The notes under the pieces: model-generated | The model's input: only the letters and a program-made list of their open reading frames with translations | What the model was told of the DNA's origin: nothing | The model's database searches: none | Assembly: GCA_041946965.1 (NCBI GenBank) | Contig: JBHGBM010000060.1 | Span: 1 to 34,648, forward strand | From: JBHGBM01 sp041946965 | GTDB taxonomy: Bacteria > Acidobacteriota > Terriglobia > Bryobacterales > Bryobacteraceae | Direction of reading: 5' to 3' | DNA length: 34,648 nt | Part shown: positions 24,945-34,000 of the stretch, piece after piece | Layout: each line of letters starts with the position of its first letter | Position numbering within the stretch: the stretch's first letter is position 1 | Program-made: the position numbers and the translations under genes

Positions 24945-25934
24945 ATGAAACGCGCTTTGCTGCTGGTGTCGGTGTTCGCGTTGGCGAGCGCTGCCGCGCT
25001 CGCCCAGCAGGTGATCTCGGCCAAATCCGGCCTGATCCACTACACCGAAGGCCGCGTGTTCGTGGGCGATCAGGCCATCGAATCGAAGGCCGGCGTTTTC
25101 CCCGAAATCAAGGAAAACGCCACGCTGCGAACCCAGTTGGGCCGCGCCGAAGTGCTGCTCACGCCGGGCGTGTTTCTGCGCCTCGGCGAGAACAGCGCGG
25201 TACGCATGATCTCCAACCGGCTCATCGATACCCGCCTGGAACTGATGTCCGGGGCGGCGGTGATTGAAGCCGACGAAATCGCCAAGGATACCGGCGTAAC
25301 CGTGGTATTGAAAGACGCCGCCATCCAACTGGCCAAAAAAGGCCTGTACCGGTTTGACGGCAATCCGGCCGCGCTGCGGGTGATCGACGGCGAAGCCCAG
25401 GTGGAAACCGCCGCCGGCCGCATCGAGGTCAGGGACGGGCGCATGCTTGCGATCGACGGCCAAATGGCCGTCACCAGGTTCGACAAGGAGTCCACCGACG
25501 CGCTCGACCGCTGGAGCCGCCGCCGCGGCGAGTACGTGGCCATGGCCAATGTCTCCGCCGCGAACTCCATCCGCAGGTCCGGCAATAGCTGGCTTTCGAG
25601 CGGCTGGGCGTGGAATCCCTACTTCGGCATGTACACCTTCATCCCCCTGCGCGGCGACTTCCTGAGCCCGTACGGGTATCGGTTCTGGAGCCCCGCCGCG
25701 GTGATCAGCCTCTACCGCCCGCGCATCATGGACGCCAATCCCTGGGCCAGCGCCGGCGGCGGCGGGATGGGCTACCCCACCTTCTCCCGCACCTCTTCCG
25801 GCTATTCCGGCGCGGTGGCTGCGGCGCCTTCGGTTTCCGCGCCCGCCAGCCATGCGCCCACTACCAGCGCTCCCGCAGCAGCTTCCGCGCCCATTTCGCG
25901 CGGCTCCGGCAGCGCTGGAGGCAGCCACAAATAG
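24945..25934 (+). CDS. Exported FecR-domain protein
   Basis: The 329-residue product has a clear signal peptide (MKRALLLVSVFALASAAALAQ). A FecR-like beta domain follows (about 25-170: AKSGLIHYTEGRVFVGDQ, LGRAEVLLTPGVFLRLGENS, LKDAAIQLAKKGLYRFDG). A Trp/Tyr-rich segment comes next (WAWNPYFGMYTFIPL), then a Ser/Ala/Pro-rich tail ending near GGSHK. Classical FecR is a membrane anti-sigma factor. This one lacks a cytoplasmic anti-sigma part, so it is better read as a periplasmic or surface protein using the FecR domain as a binding module. No sigma factor is adjacent. It lies 88 bp before the mutasome operon. Confidence 0.82.
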   Translation: MKRALLLVSVFALASAAALAQQVISAKSGLIHYTEGRVFVGDQAIESKAGVFPEIKENATLRTQLGRAEVLLTPGVFLRLGENSAVRMISNRLIDTRLELMSGAAVIEADEIAKDTGVTVVLKDAAIQLAKKGLYRFDGNPAALRVIDGEAQVETAAGRIEVRDGRMLAIDGQMAVTRFDKESTDALDRWSRRRGEYVAMANVSAANSIRRSGNSWLSSGWAWNPYFGMYTFIPLRGDFLSPYGYRFWSPAAVISLYRPRIMDANPWASAGGGGMGYPTFSRTSSGYSGAVAAAPSVSAPASHAPTTSAPAAASAPISRGSGSAGGSHK

Positions 25935-25956
25935 CGAAATAAAGACGAAAATCCTG

Positions 25957-25999
25957 TTGACATGGCCGCCTGTATTCCTGCTAAAGTAGTGTACAGGCG
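25957..25999 (+). promoter_or_regulatory. Promoter and candidate operator of the imuA-imuB-dnaE2 operon
   Basis: A consensus -35 box TTGACA (25957-25962) is followed by TAAAGT (25982-25987, 19-nt spacer), or GCTAAA at 17 nt. Centred on the -10 region is a perfect inverted repeat, CGCCTGTA (25967-25974) and TACAGGCG (25992-25999), with a 17-nt spacer. A repressor bound there would block transcription. LexA is the expected candidate because this cassette is SOS-controlled in other bacteria, but the sequence is not a known LexA box that I recognise. Confidence 0.5.
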
Positions 26000-26022
26000 A
26001 ATAGAAAGCGAAATAGGCGGCT

Positions 26023-26643
26023 ATGTCTGCGCTTACCGGATTCCCTCTCCAGTGGCGGGAACGTCCCGCTCCCGAAGTTGTCCCTTCCGGCGTACCCCAG
26101 CTTGACTTGCCGCGCGGCTGCCTGACCGAAATCTGCGGCCCCGCTTCGAGCGGGCGCACTGGCCTGCTGCTTTCTCTCATGGCGCAGGCCACCGCGCGGG
26201 AGGAAGTCTGCGCGCTGGTGGACGCCTCGGGCGCGTTCGACCCGCATTCGGCCGCCGCCGCGGGCGTGGAGCTGGCGCGCGTGCTGTGGGTGCGCTGCGG
26301 AGGCGACGCGGAGAAGGCCCTCAAAGCCACCGACCTGCTGGTGCAGGGCGGCGGTTTCGGGCTGGTCGCCATGGACTTGGGCGACATCCCGCCGCGCACC
26401 GCCGGCCGCATTTCCCTGACCTCCTGGTTCCGGCTGCGCCGCGCGGTGGAGGACACCCCCACGGTTCTGTTGGCGGTGGAGCGGGAGCCGCACGCGAAAA
26501 CCTGCGCTTCCGTGGTGCTCGCGCTGCGCCGCAAGCGCGTCGAGTGGCGCGGACGCCTGTTGCGCGGTTGGGAAATCGCGGTCGAGCGGCGCAAGCCCGC
26601 GCGTTCGGAAATCGGCTATGTTTGCCAGCATCCATGCCGTTGA
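26023..26643 (+). CDS. imuA: ImuA-like RecA-fold protein of the mutasome
   Basis: The 206-residue protein is a RecA-fold ImuA relative. The P-loop place reads GPASSGRT (about 39-46), with arginine where Walker A has lysine, so ATP hydrolysis is doubtful. A Walker B-like strand is LVAMDLGD. ImuA supports error-prone translesion synthesis together with ImuB and DnaE2 and in some species binds RecA. An AGGCGG ribosome binding site is 3 nt before the ATG. Its last 26 nt overlap the start of imuB. Position and fold make the call firm; sequence alone would be weaker because ImuA proteins diverge quickly. Confidence 0.82.
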   Translation: MSALTGFPLQWRERPAPEVVPSGVPQLDLPRGCLTEICGPASSGRTGLLLSLMAQATAREEVCALVDASGAFDPHSAAAAGVELARVLWVRCGGDAEKALKATDLLVQGGGFGLVAMDLGDIPPRTAGRISLTSWFRLRRAVEDTPTVLLAVEREPHAKTCASVVLALRRKRVEWRGRLLRGWEIAVERRKPARSEIGYVCQHPCR

Positions 26644-27862
26644 AGACGCCGCGGCTCTGCTTGCCTGCGCGCGGGCCTTCTCGCCGCTGGTGGAGCGGAC
26701 CGCGCCGGACACCGTGACGCTGGATGTCGCGGGCCTCGAGCGCATCTACGGACTCCCGCAGGAGCTCGCCGCCGCCATGGCGCGGCGCGCCGCCGAAGCC
26801 GGATTGCACGCAAGCATCGCCATCGCGAGCAATCCCGACGCGGCCATCTGCGCGGCGCGCGCCTTCCCGGGGATCCACGTCATCCCGTTCGGCGAAGAGG
26901 GCAAGTATCTTGGCGGGCTGCCGGTGGCGGCGCTTTCCGCGGAAATGACCGCCACGCTCGAACGCTGGGGCATACGCCGCTTCCGCGACCTGGCCGCGCT
27001 GCCCGAAAACGGCATTGCCGCGCGCCTGGGCGCAGAAGGGGTGCGGCTGCGCAAGCTGGCGCGCGGCGAGTTTCTGCGGCCGCTCGTGCCCTTGGAAGAC
27101 CCGCCCGGGTTTGAGGAGGATCTGGAGCCGGAATATCCTGTAGACCTGCTGGAGCCGCTGGCCTTTCTGCTGGCGCGGATGCTGAACATGCTGTGCACGC
27201 GGCTGGCGTCGCACGGGCTGGCGTTGACCGAATTGCGTTTGCGCCTGGCATTGGAAAACGGCGGCGCGCACGAGCGGGTGCTGCGTCTGCCCGTGCCCAT
27301 GCTGGACGCCCGCGCGTTCCTCAAGCTGCTGCAACTGGATTTGAGCGCGCATCCGCCTGCCGCGCCGGTGGCGCGGCTGCATCTTGCCGCCGGGCCCGCC
27401 AGGCCGCGCGCCGCGCAGAACGGGCTGTTCGTTCCCGCCGCTCCGGAGCCGCAGAAACTCGAGATCACGCTGGCGCGCCTCGCCGCCCTCGTCGGCGAGG
27501 AGAACGTGGGCTCGGCCGGGCTGCCGGACACGCACCGTCCGGGGGCGTTCCACATGCGGCGCTTCCATGTCTCCACCGCTACGGCCGCTCCCATGCCACC
27601 GCAGGTCGCCCTGCGGATCTTCCGCCCGCCGCGCGCCGCCGAAGTGGAGGTGCGAGCCGGACGCCCCGCGCGCGTCTCCGCCGGCGCTATCCGGGGCAAC
27701 GTGACGACCTGCGGGGGTCCGTGGCGCACCTCGGGCGACTGGTGGAGGGCCGACGCCTGGGGCCGCGACGAGTGGGACGTGGCCCTGCACGACGGCGCGC
27801 TCTACCGCCTCTACCGCGAGCACGCCACGGGCAGGTGGTTCCTCGAGGGAACCTATGACTGA
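26618..27862 (+). CDS. imuB: ImuB, catalytically inactive Y-family polymerase-like protein
   Basis: The 414-residue protein resembles DNA polymerases IV/V but lacks their catalytic acids. It begins at MFASIHAVED, so the N-terminal Asp-x-Asp motif is missing, and the SIDE motif is replaced by TLDVAGLERIYG (about 34-45). This is the known state of ImuB, which acts as a hub binding the beta clamp and DnaE2. QNGLF at 267-271 fits a clamp-binding pentapeptide (QxxLF). The tail (about 330-414, WRTSGDWWRADAWGRDEWDV) is the ImuB C-terminal domain. The stop is 6 nt before the dnaE2 ATG. Confidence 0.92.
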   Translation: MFASIHAVEDAAALLACARAFSPLVERTAPDTVTLDVAGLERIYGLPQELAAAMARRAAEAGLHASIAIASNPDAAICAARAFPGIHVIPFGEEGKYLGGLPVAALSAEMTATLERWGIRRFRDLAALPENGIAARLGAEGVRLRKLARGEFLRPLVPLEDPPGFEEDLEPEYPVDLLEPLAFLLARMLNMLCTRLASHGLALTELRLRLALENGGAHERVLRLPVPMLDARAFLKLLQLDLSAHPPAAPVARLHLAAGPARPRAAQNGLFVPAAPEPQKLEITLARLAALVGEENVGSAGLPDTHRPGAFHMRRFHVSTATAAPMPPQVALRIFRPPRAAEVEVRAGRPARVSAGAIRGNVTTCGGPWRTSGDWWRADAWGRDEWDVALHDGALYRLYREHATGRWFLEGTYD

Positions 27863-27868
27863 GGTGTG

Positions 27869-30800
27869 ATGCCCAACTACATTGAGCTTCACGCTAACTC
27901 CGCCTTCAGCTTCCTCCGCGGCGCCGCAGTGCCGGAGGAGCTGATCGCCGCCTGCGCGCGCCTTGGCATGCCCGCCATGGCGATTACCGATTGCGACGGC
28001 CTCTACGGCGCGCCCCGCTTCCACCTGGCCGCGAAGAAGGCCGGCATCCGTGCCCATATCGGCGCTCAGCTTGCCTTCGAAGGCCGCAGCCTCGTCCTGC
28101 TTTGCGAAAACCGCGCCGGATACCAGAACCTCTGCCGCCTCATCACGCGCGTGAAACTGCGCTCCAGGAAAGGCGAGGGCGAGGCCACCCTCGCGGAACT
28201 CGAGGAACACGCCCCCGGCCTCATCTGCCTCACCCGCGAGCCCGACGACCGCCTGCCGCGCGTCTTCCCCAGCCTCTACGTCGAGCTGCAACGCCACCTC
28301 GACCGCGCCGGGGAGGCCCGCAACCAACAACTCGTCGATTGGGCGCGCGCCCGGGGCCTGCCGCTCGTGGCCACCAACGGAGTGGCCTACGCCGAGCCCC
28401 GCCAGCGGGAAGTGCTGGACGTGCTCACCGCCGTGCGCCACAAGACCACGCTGGCGGAAGCCGGCCGCCTGCTCCAGCTGAACGCCGAGCGTTTCGTGAA
28501 ATCGCCCGCCGAAATGGCGCGCCTGTTCGCGGACCTGCCGGAAGCGCTCGCAGCCACGCGCGAAATCTCCGAGCGTCTCGAGTTCACCCTCGCCGGTCTC
28601 GGCTACGAGTTTCCGCGTTACCCTTGCCCCGACATGACCGCGCTGTTGCGCGAGCTCACCCTGCAAGGCGCGCGCGGCCGCTACCGTCCCTTCCACGAGC
28701 GCGCACGCCGGCAGATCGAACACGAGCTGGCCGTCATCCAAAAGCTCAAGCTCGAAGGGTACTTCCTCATCGTCTGGGACATCGTGCGCTTCTGCCGCGA
28801 AAACGGCATCCTGGCGCAGGGGCGCGGCTCGGCGGCCAATAGCGCGGTGTGTTACTCGCTCGGCATCACGGCGGTGGACCCGGTCGGCATGGACCTGCTT
28901 TTCGAGCGCTTCCTCTCCGAGGAGCGCGGCGAGTGGCCCGACATCGACATCGACCTGCCTTCGGGCGACCTGCGCGAGCGCGTCATCCAGTACGTCTACC
29001 GCCGCTACGGCGAGCGCGGTGCGGCCATGACCGCCAACGTGATCACCTACCGCGGCCGCTCCGCCGCACGCGAGGTGGGCAAGGCGCTGGGCTTCGAAAT
29101 CACCTCTCTCGAGCGCCTCTCCGGCCTGGTGCACTCTTGGGAGTGGCGCGACCCGAAAGACACCCCTGAGCGCAATTTCACCGACGCCGGCCTCGAACTT
29201 GCCAACCCGCGCATCCGCAAATTCCTCGAACTGTACCAGGCCGTGCAAGACCTGCCGCGCCACCTCGGGCAGCACTCGGGCGGCATGGTCATTTGCCAGG
29301 GGCGGCTCGATTCGGTGGCGCCGCTCGAGCCCGCCACCATGCCCGGCCGCGTGGTGGTGCAGTGGGACAAGGAAGACTGCGCCGGCATGGGCATCATCAA
29401 GGTGGACCTGCTCGGGCTGGGAATGCTGGCGGTGATCGACGAAACCATGCGGCGCATCAAGGAAAACTACGGCGAGGAGGTGGACCTCGCTCACCTTCCG
29501 CCGGACGATCCCGCCGTTTACAGCGCCTTGCAGAAGGCCGACACCATCGGCATGTTCCAGGTGGAGAGCCGCGCGCAGATGTCCTGCCTGCCGCGTATGC
29601 GTCCCGAGCGTTTCTACGACATCGTGGTGCAGGTGGCCATCATCCGCCCCGGCCCCATCGTGGGCAAAATGGTGCATCCGTACCTTCAGCGGCGGCAGGG
29701 GCGCGAGCCGGTGGACTGCATGCACCCGGCGCTCGAACCCGTGCTGCGACGCACCCTCGGGGTGCCGCTGTTCCAGGAGCAATTGCTGCGCATAGCGATG
29801 ATCGTGGCGGGGTTCAGCGGCGGCGAGGCCGAGGAACTGCGCCGCGCCCTCGGCTTCAAGCGCTCGGCGCAGCGCATGCGCGACCTCGAGGGCCGCCTGC
29901 GCGCGGGCATGGAGCGCAACGGCCTGCGCGGCCAGGCGCAGGATGCCATCATCCAGGCCATCTCTTCGTTCGCGCTGTACGGGTTTCCGGAATCGCACGC
30001 CGCCAGCTTCGCCCTCATCGCCTACGCCAGCGCCTATCTGAAATGCCACTATCTCGCGGCCTTCACCTGCGCCATGCTGAACAACCAGCCCATGGGTTTC
30101 TACCATCCCTCGGTGCTGGTGAAGGACGCGCAACGCCACGGTTTGCGCGTGCTGCCGGTGGACGTGACGCGCTCGGAGTGGGACTGCTCGATCGAGCCAG
30201 ATCGATCGCTGCGGCTGGGCCTGCGCTACGTGCGCGGGCTGCGCCAGGAAGCGGGCGAAGCCATCGTGCGCGCGCGGCCGTTCTCCGGCATCGAGGACCT
30301 GGCGCGGCGCGTGCCGGAATTGCGCAAGGACGAGATGGACATGCTGGCCGCGGTGGGTGCGCTCAACCCGCTGAAGAACCTGCACCGGCGCGAAGCGCTC
30401 TGGCAGGCGGGACGCGCGGAGCGCGCCGCCGGGCCGCTGCTCGATATGCTCGAAGACCCGGAACCCTCGCCGCTCGCGCCCATGAACGCCGAAGAGCGGC
30501 TGGCGGCCGATTTCCACGGCACCGGCGTCACCGTGGGTAAACATCCCATGGCATATCGCCGCGAAGAGATGCGAGCGCGCGGAGTCACACCCGCCGCCGC
30601 GCTGGCCGGCATGCGCCACGGGCAGGCGGTGCGGGTGGCGGGCTCCGTGATCGTGCGGCAGCGTCCGGGGACCGCCAAAGGCTTCGTCTTCCTCAGCATG
30701 GAGGACGAAACCGGGGTCCTCAACGTCATCGTCACGCCCGCGCTGTTCGAGCGCTACCGCCTGCTGCTGGTGGGCGAGCCTTTCCTGTTCGTGGAAGGCA

Positions 30801-30895
30801 CGTTACAAAACGTGGATAACGTAGTCTCGGTGAAAGCCGCGCGGCTGGAGCCGCTCCTCGCCGGCGCCGCCGCGCCCTCGCACGATTTCCATTAG
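27869..30895 (+). CDS. dnaE2: Error-prone DNA polymerase DnaE2 (ImuC)
   Basis: The 1008-residue C-family polymerase performs damage-induced translesion synthesis with ImuA and ImuB. It starts with a PHP domain (YIELHANSAFSFLRGA; TDCDGLYGA). The palm follows, with the catalytic aspartates in PDIDIDLPSGD (D360, D362), then a helix-hairpin-helix region, and ends with an OB-fold (about 920-1000: VRVAGSVIVRQRPGTAKG). The length is near the DnaE2 norm and below that of replicative DnaE (about 1160). The ATG at 27869 is preferred, with GAGG 4 nt upstream; an overlapping GTG at 27866 is possible. No stop or frameshift interrupts it. Confidence 0.95.
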   Translation: MPNYIELHANSAFSFLRGAAVPEELIAACARLGMPAMAITDCDGLYGAPRFHLAAKKAGIRAHIGAQLAFEGRSLVLLCENRAGYQNLCRLITRVKLRSRKGEGEATLAELEEHAPGLICLTREPDDRLPRVFPSLYVELQRHLDRAGEARNQQLVDWARARGLPLVATNGVAYAEPRQREVLDVLTAVRHKTTLAEAGRLLQLNAERFVKSPAEMARLFADLPEALAATREISERLEFTLAGLGYEFPRYPCPDMTALLRELTLQGARGRYRPFHERARRQIEHELAVIQKLKLEGYFLIVWDIVRFCRENGILAQGRGSAANSAVCYSLGITAVDPVGMDLLFERFLSEERGEWPDIDIDLPSGDLRERVIQYVYRRYGERGAAMTANVITYRGRSAAREVGKALGFEITSLERLSGLVHSWEWRDPKDTPERNFTDAGLELANPRIRKFLELYQAVQDLPRHLGQHSGGMVICQGRLDSVAPLEPATMPGRVVVQWDKEDCAGMGIIKVDLLGLGMLAVIDETMRRIKENYGEEVDLAHLPPDDPAVYSALQKADTIGMFQVESRAQMSCLPRMRPERFYDIVVQVAIIRPGPIVGKMVHPYLQRRQGREPVDCMHPALEPVLRRTLGVPLFQEQLLRIAMIVAGFSGGEAEELRRALGFKRSAQRMRDLEGRLRAGMERNGLRGQAQDAIIQAISSFALYGFPESHAASFALIAYASAYLKCHYLAAFTCAMLNNQPMGFYHPSVLVKDAQRHGLRVLPVDVTRSEWDCSIEPDRSLRLGLRYVRGLRQEAGEAIVRARPFSGIEDLARRVPELRKDEMDMLAAVGALNPLKNLHRREALWQAGRAERAAGPLLDMLEDPEPSPLAPMNAEERLAADFHGTGVTVGKHPMAYRREEMRARGVTPAAALAGMRHGQAVRVAGSVIVRQRPGTAKGFVFLSMEDETGVLNVIVTPALFERYRLLLVGEPFLFVEGTLQNVDNVVSVKAARLEPLLAGAAAPSHDFH

Positions 30896-31078
30896 ACCGA
30901 AGTTCCACCCGTTTGCCATAGATGACAGACCGGCGCAAATTGGGGACCCGCCGCCACGGGTGGTTCGGTTCGGCAGAGGTGTGCGGATCGCGTTTTTGCG
31001 CTCTCCGAAGACTCCCTCACGGCCGCAGCCCGGCAACGCGTTTCAAATCCACAACATAAACCCGATTCCGGGTGCGGA
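30896..31078. other. Intergenic space between convergent dnaE2 and the second receptor gene
   Basis: This is 183 bp between two stop codons. I see no strong hairpin with a T-tract, no tRNA fold and no convincing small gene. GTGCGGATC occurs twice (near 30980 and 31071), which is probably chance. Confidence 0.5.
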
Positions 31079-34000
31079 TCAAAACATCAACCGCAGCGAA
31101 AGCTGGATGATTCTCGGTTTCATCGTGCTCGTATAGGCGCCGAAGTTCGGATCCGTCTGGACGCCGTTCCTGTCGAATCTCGCGGTGGCGTTTTGCCCGG
31201 CGAACTGCGTGTGATTGAACGCGTTGAACATTTCCGTGCGGAACTGGACGTAGCGCCTCTCGGAGAACAACGGAAACCGCTTGCTGATGGCCAGGTCCCA
31301 GTTGTTGATGCCAGGGCCGTACAGAATCCCCACGCCGGCATTTCCGAACTCGCGCTGCGGCGTACGCCGGAACGCGTCGGTGTTGAATGTCCGGTTGAAC
31401 GTCTTCTGGCTTTTCTCCAGCTTGGGGTTGCCCACCACCGTGATGCGGGCGCCGTCGCTGGACCCGGTAATCTCCTGTCCGTCCACGGTGGTGAACCCGG
31501 GCGTGAACGGATTGCCGCTCATGAAGGACGTGATGCCGCTGATCTGCCAATTATCCAGCACCCACTTGAGCGGCCGTACTCCTGTGCGCGCGCCGATGCC
31601 CGGCAGGTCGTAAATGTAGTTGAACACCAGCGTATGCGGCTGATCGAAGTTCGCCGGTCCGTAGTTCCAGGAACGGTCCGAGAAGTACGACGTCAGCCCG
31701 CCGTTATCGCCGCTGGAAACCGTGAGCGTCTTCGACCAGGTGTACGCCACTCCGAACTGCACGCCCTTCGCGAAGCGGCGCGCGGCGGAGACTTGCAAGG
31801 AGTGATAGTTCGACGTTCCCGTGAACTCCCGCTGGTTGATGTTGCCGTATCCGCTGTAAGGACGGAAGAAGTTGTCCTGAAGCGGAACGCCGGATTGCGT
31901 GGGGTCCATGTTCTTCGGATCGAAGCGGGCGAACATCGGAATGGCGTTGATGTTGCGCTGCACCGAGAGGTGGCGCGCCAGGCTGCCCACGTAGGCCACA
32001 TCGAAGGTAGTGGTCCGCAACTGGTGCTGGATCGAAAAGCTGTAGTTCATCACGCTCGGCAGCGGGTGATGGCCCCAGAGTCCCGTCACGGCCGAGGGAC
32101 CCACCACTCCTTGGTTTTGGGCATAGGTGTCGAGCGTCCCGTAGTACAGCGTCGGGGTGAACGCGGCCGGAGGATTCGCGGCGCTGCTATAGATGGTGTT
32201 GCCGGTTACCTTGTCCTTGAAGACACCGAAACCGCCGCGAATGGCCGTCTTGCCGTTCCCGAACACGTCGTAGGCGAAGCCGAATCGCGGCGCCCACCCG
32301 AGCCAGGGGCTCGAGTACAGGCTCTTGGGAATGCCGTCACCCGCGACCCGCGAACCGTTCGAGTAATCTCCCGAGTTGGGAACGAACAGTCCGATCAAAG
32401 GGAAGGGCGCCAGTGCGCCGGTCCTTGGATCTTTCGCGACCCGCCGGTTGGAAGCGTCCCGCGCGGGCATGTAAAGCGCCGGGGCCTTGGAAGCGTCGTA
32501 AAGACTTGGAATGAAGGTCGCCAACGCGCCGCCCCGGTCCTTTGTGGGGGGCATGTGATAGAGGCGCAACCCGAGGTCGAGAGTCAGTTTCCTGGATACC
32601 CGCCAGTTATCCTGAACGTACCATTCCACGTCCCAGAACACGTAATTGCCCTGGGGCTGCCTGGTCGCTTCGGAATACGACTGGAAATTGCCGATCAGGG
32701 CGTTTGCATATCCGTGGCCCGTATCAATGGGATTGTTGGTGTCCCGCGCAAAGCTGAAAGCGCCGCGGATGTTCGAGCTGGCCGACTGTATCTTGTTGTT
32801 CCATTCCACATAAACGCCGGCTTTGAGGCTGTGATTCCGCCAGACCTTGCTCAGGTTTTCCGTCACCGTGTAACCGGGGTCGGGCAACTGGTCCGGCAAG
32901 CGGGGCTCCAGCGTCGTATTGGCGGTGTTCACCGGAGTGCCGCCGAAGGTGAGCGCGGGAATGTACATGGAAGAAGCCCGCTCGTCCTTGAACCACTGCG
33001 CCGGGTTGCCCATCAGCGACCGGTCCAACACGCTGGGGTTGGTCGCGTAGGTGATCACGTTGTTGAAGCTCCTGGTGAAGGTCACTTCGTTGACCAGGGT
33101 GGGGGAGAAGACGTTGGTGGCGTGAATCGCCTGAGCGCGGGCGGGACGGTCCCACATCACCGGGGAGAGCAGATAGTTCAGGCTGCCCGCAGGCCACCCA
33201 CCCGAACCGGTTTGAAGCAGCAGGCGGTTGGCGTCCTCCAGCAGGCGGTAGAACACCTGGAACGACGGCGTGATGTTGTAATCCACGCGAACCACCTCCT
33301 GGCGCCGCGGCCACCCGCCGCTCGGCACGGTGCGGTAGTTGCGCCGGTACAAATTGGCCGGATCGGGGTCCGTGTAGTTGGGCAATGGCAGGAAATTCAG
33401 CATCGCCTGGCCGAGCTTGTTGATCCGGTCTTTGGGAATCACGTTGCCGGGGAAAACCTGGCCGGTGGTGGGGTCCTTGACCGGAATGAGCGCGCCATTC
33501 ACGTCGAAGCTCCGGGAGAAGTCGCCGTTTCTCTCCAGTTGCGTAGGGGTGTTGATGAACTGCGGCGCCCAGTTATTGCGCGAGCCGACCAGCTCCTGCG
33601 AAAAGAAGAAGAACAGCTTGTCCCTGTTCCGGTTGAAATTGAGCTTGGGAAGCAGCACCGGACCGCCGATGGAGTATCCCGTGATGCGATACCGGTAGGG
33701 CGCCTTCTTGGTGCCCGTGCGATTGTTGAAGAAGTCGTTGGCGTTCAGGCTTTCATGCCGGTAGAAGTCGTAAGCGGAGCCGCTAAAATTCTTTGAGCCG
33801 GATTTGGTGACGATGGTAATCAGGCCGCCGGCGTTGCGTCCGTACTCGGCCTGATAGTTGCTCGCCATGATCTTGACTTCGGCGATGGCGTCCATGTTGG
33901 GCTCGTCGGGCACGCCGTTGTTGCCCGCATCCATGCTGGGCATGCCGTCCACCATCATCAGCACCGAGGTCTCACGGCTGCCGTTGATGTGGATGCCGCC

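Noticed and set aside
26321..30619. Very long minus-strand open frame (1432 codons) opposite imuA, imuB and dnaE2
   Set aside because: The plus-strand genes have intact catalytic motifs and clear family identity. The antisense frame is Arg/His/Ala-rich with no recognisable domain, as expected for the shadow of GC-rich codons.
30896..31078. Possible terminator or small RNA between dnaE2 and the second receptor gene
   Set aside because: Only short imperfect pairings are seen, with no T-tract and no conserved RNA motif.
31193..33796. Long plus-strand open frame (867 codons) opposite the second receptor gene
   Set aside because: The minus strand encodes a complete receptor with signal peptide and terminal Phe. 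The antisense translation has compositional bias and no domain.
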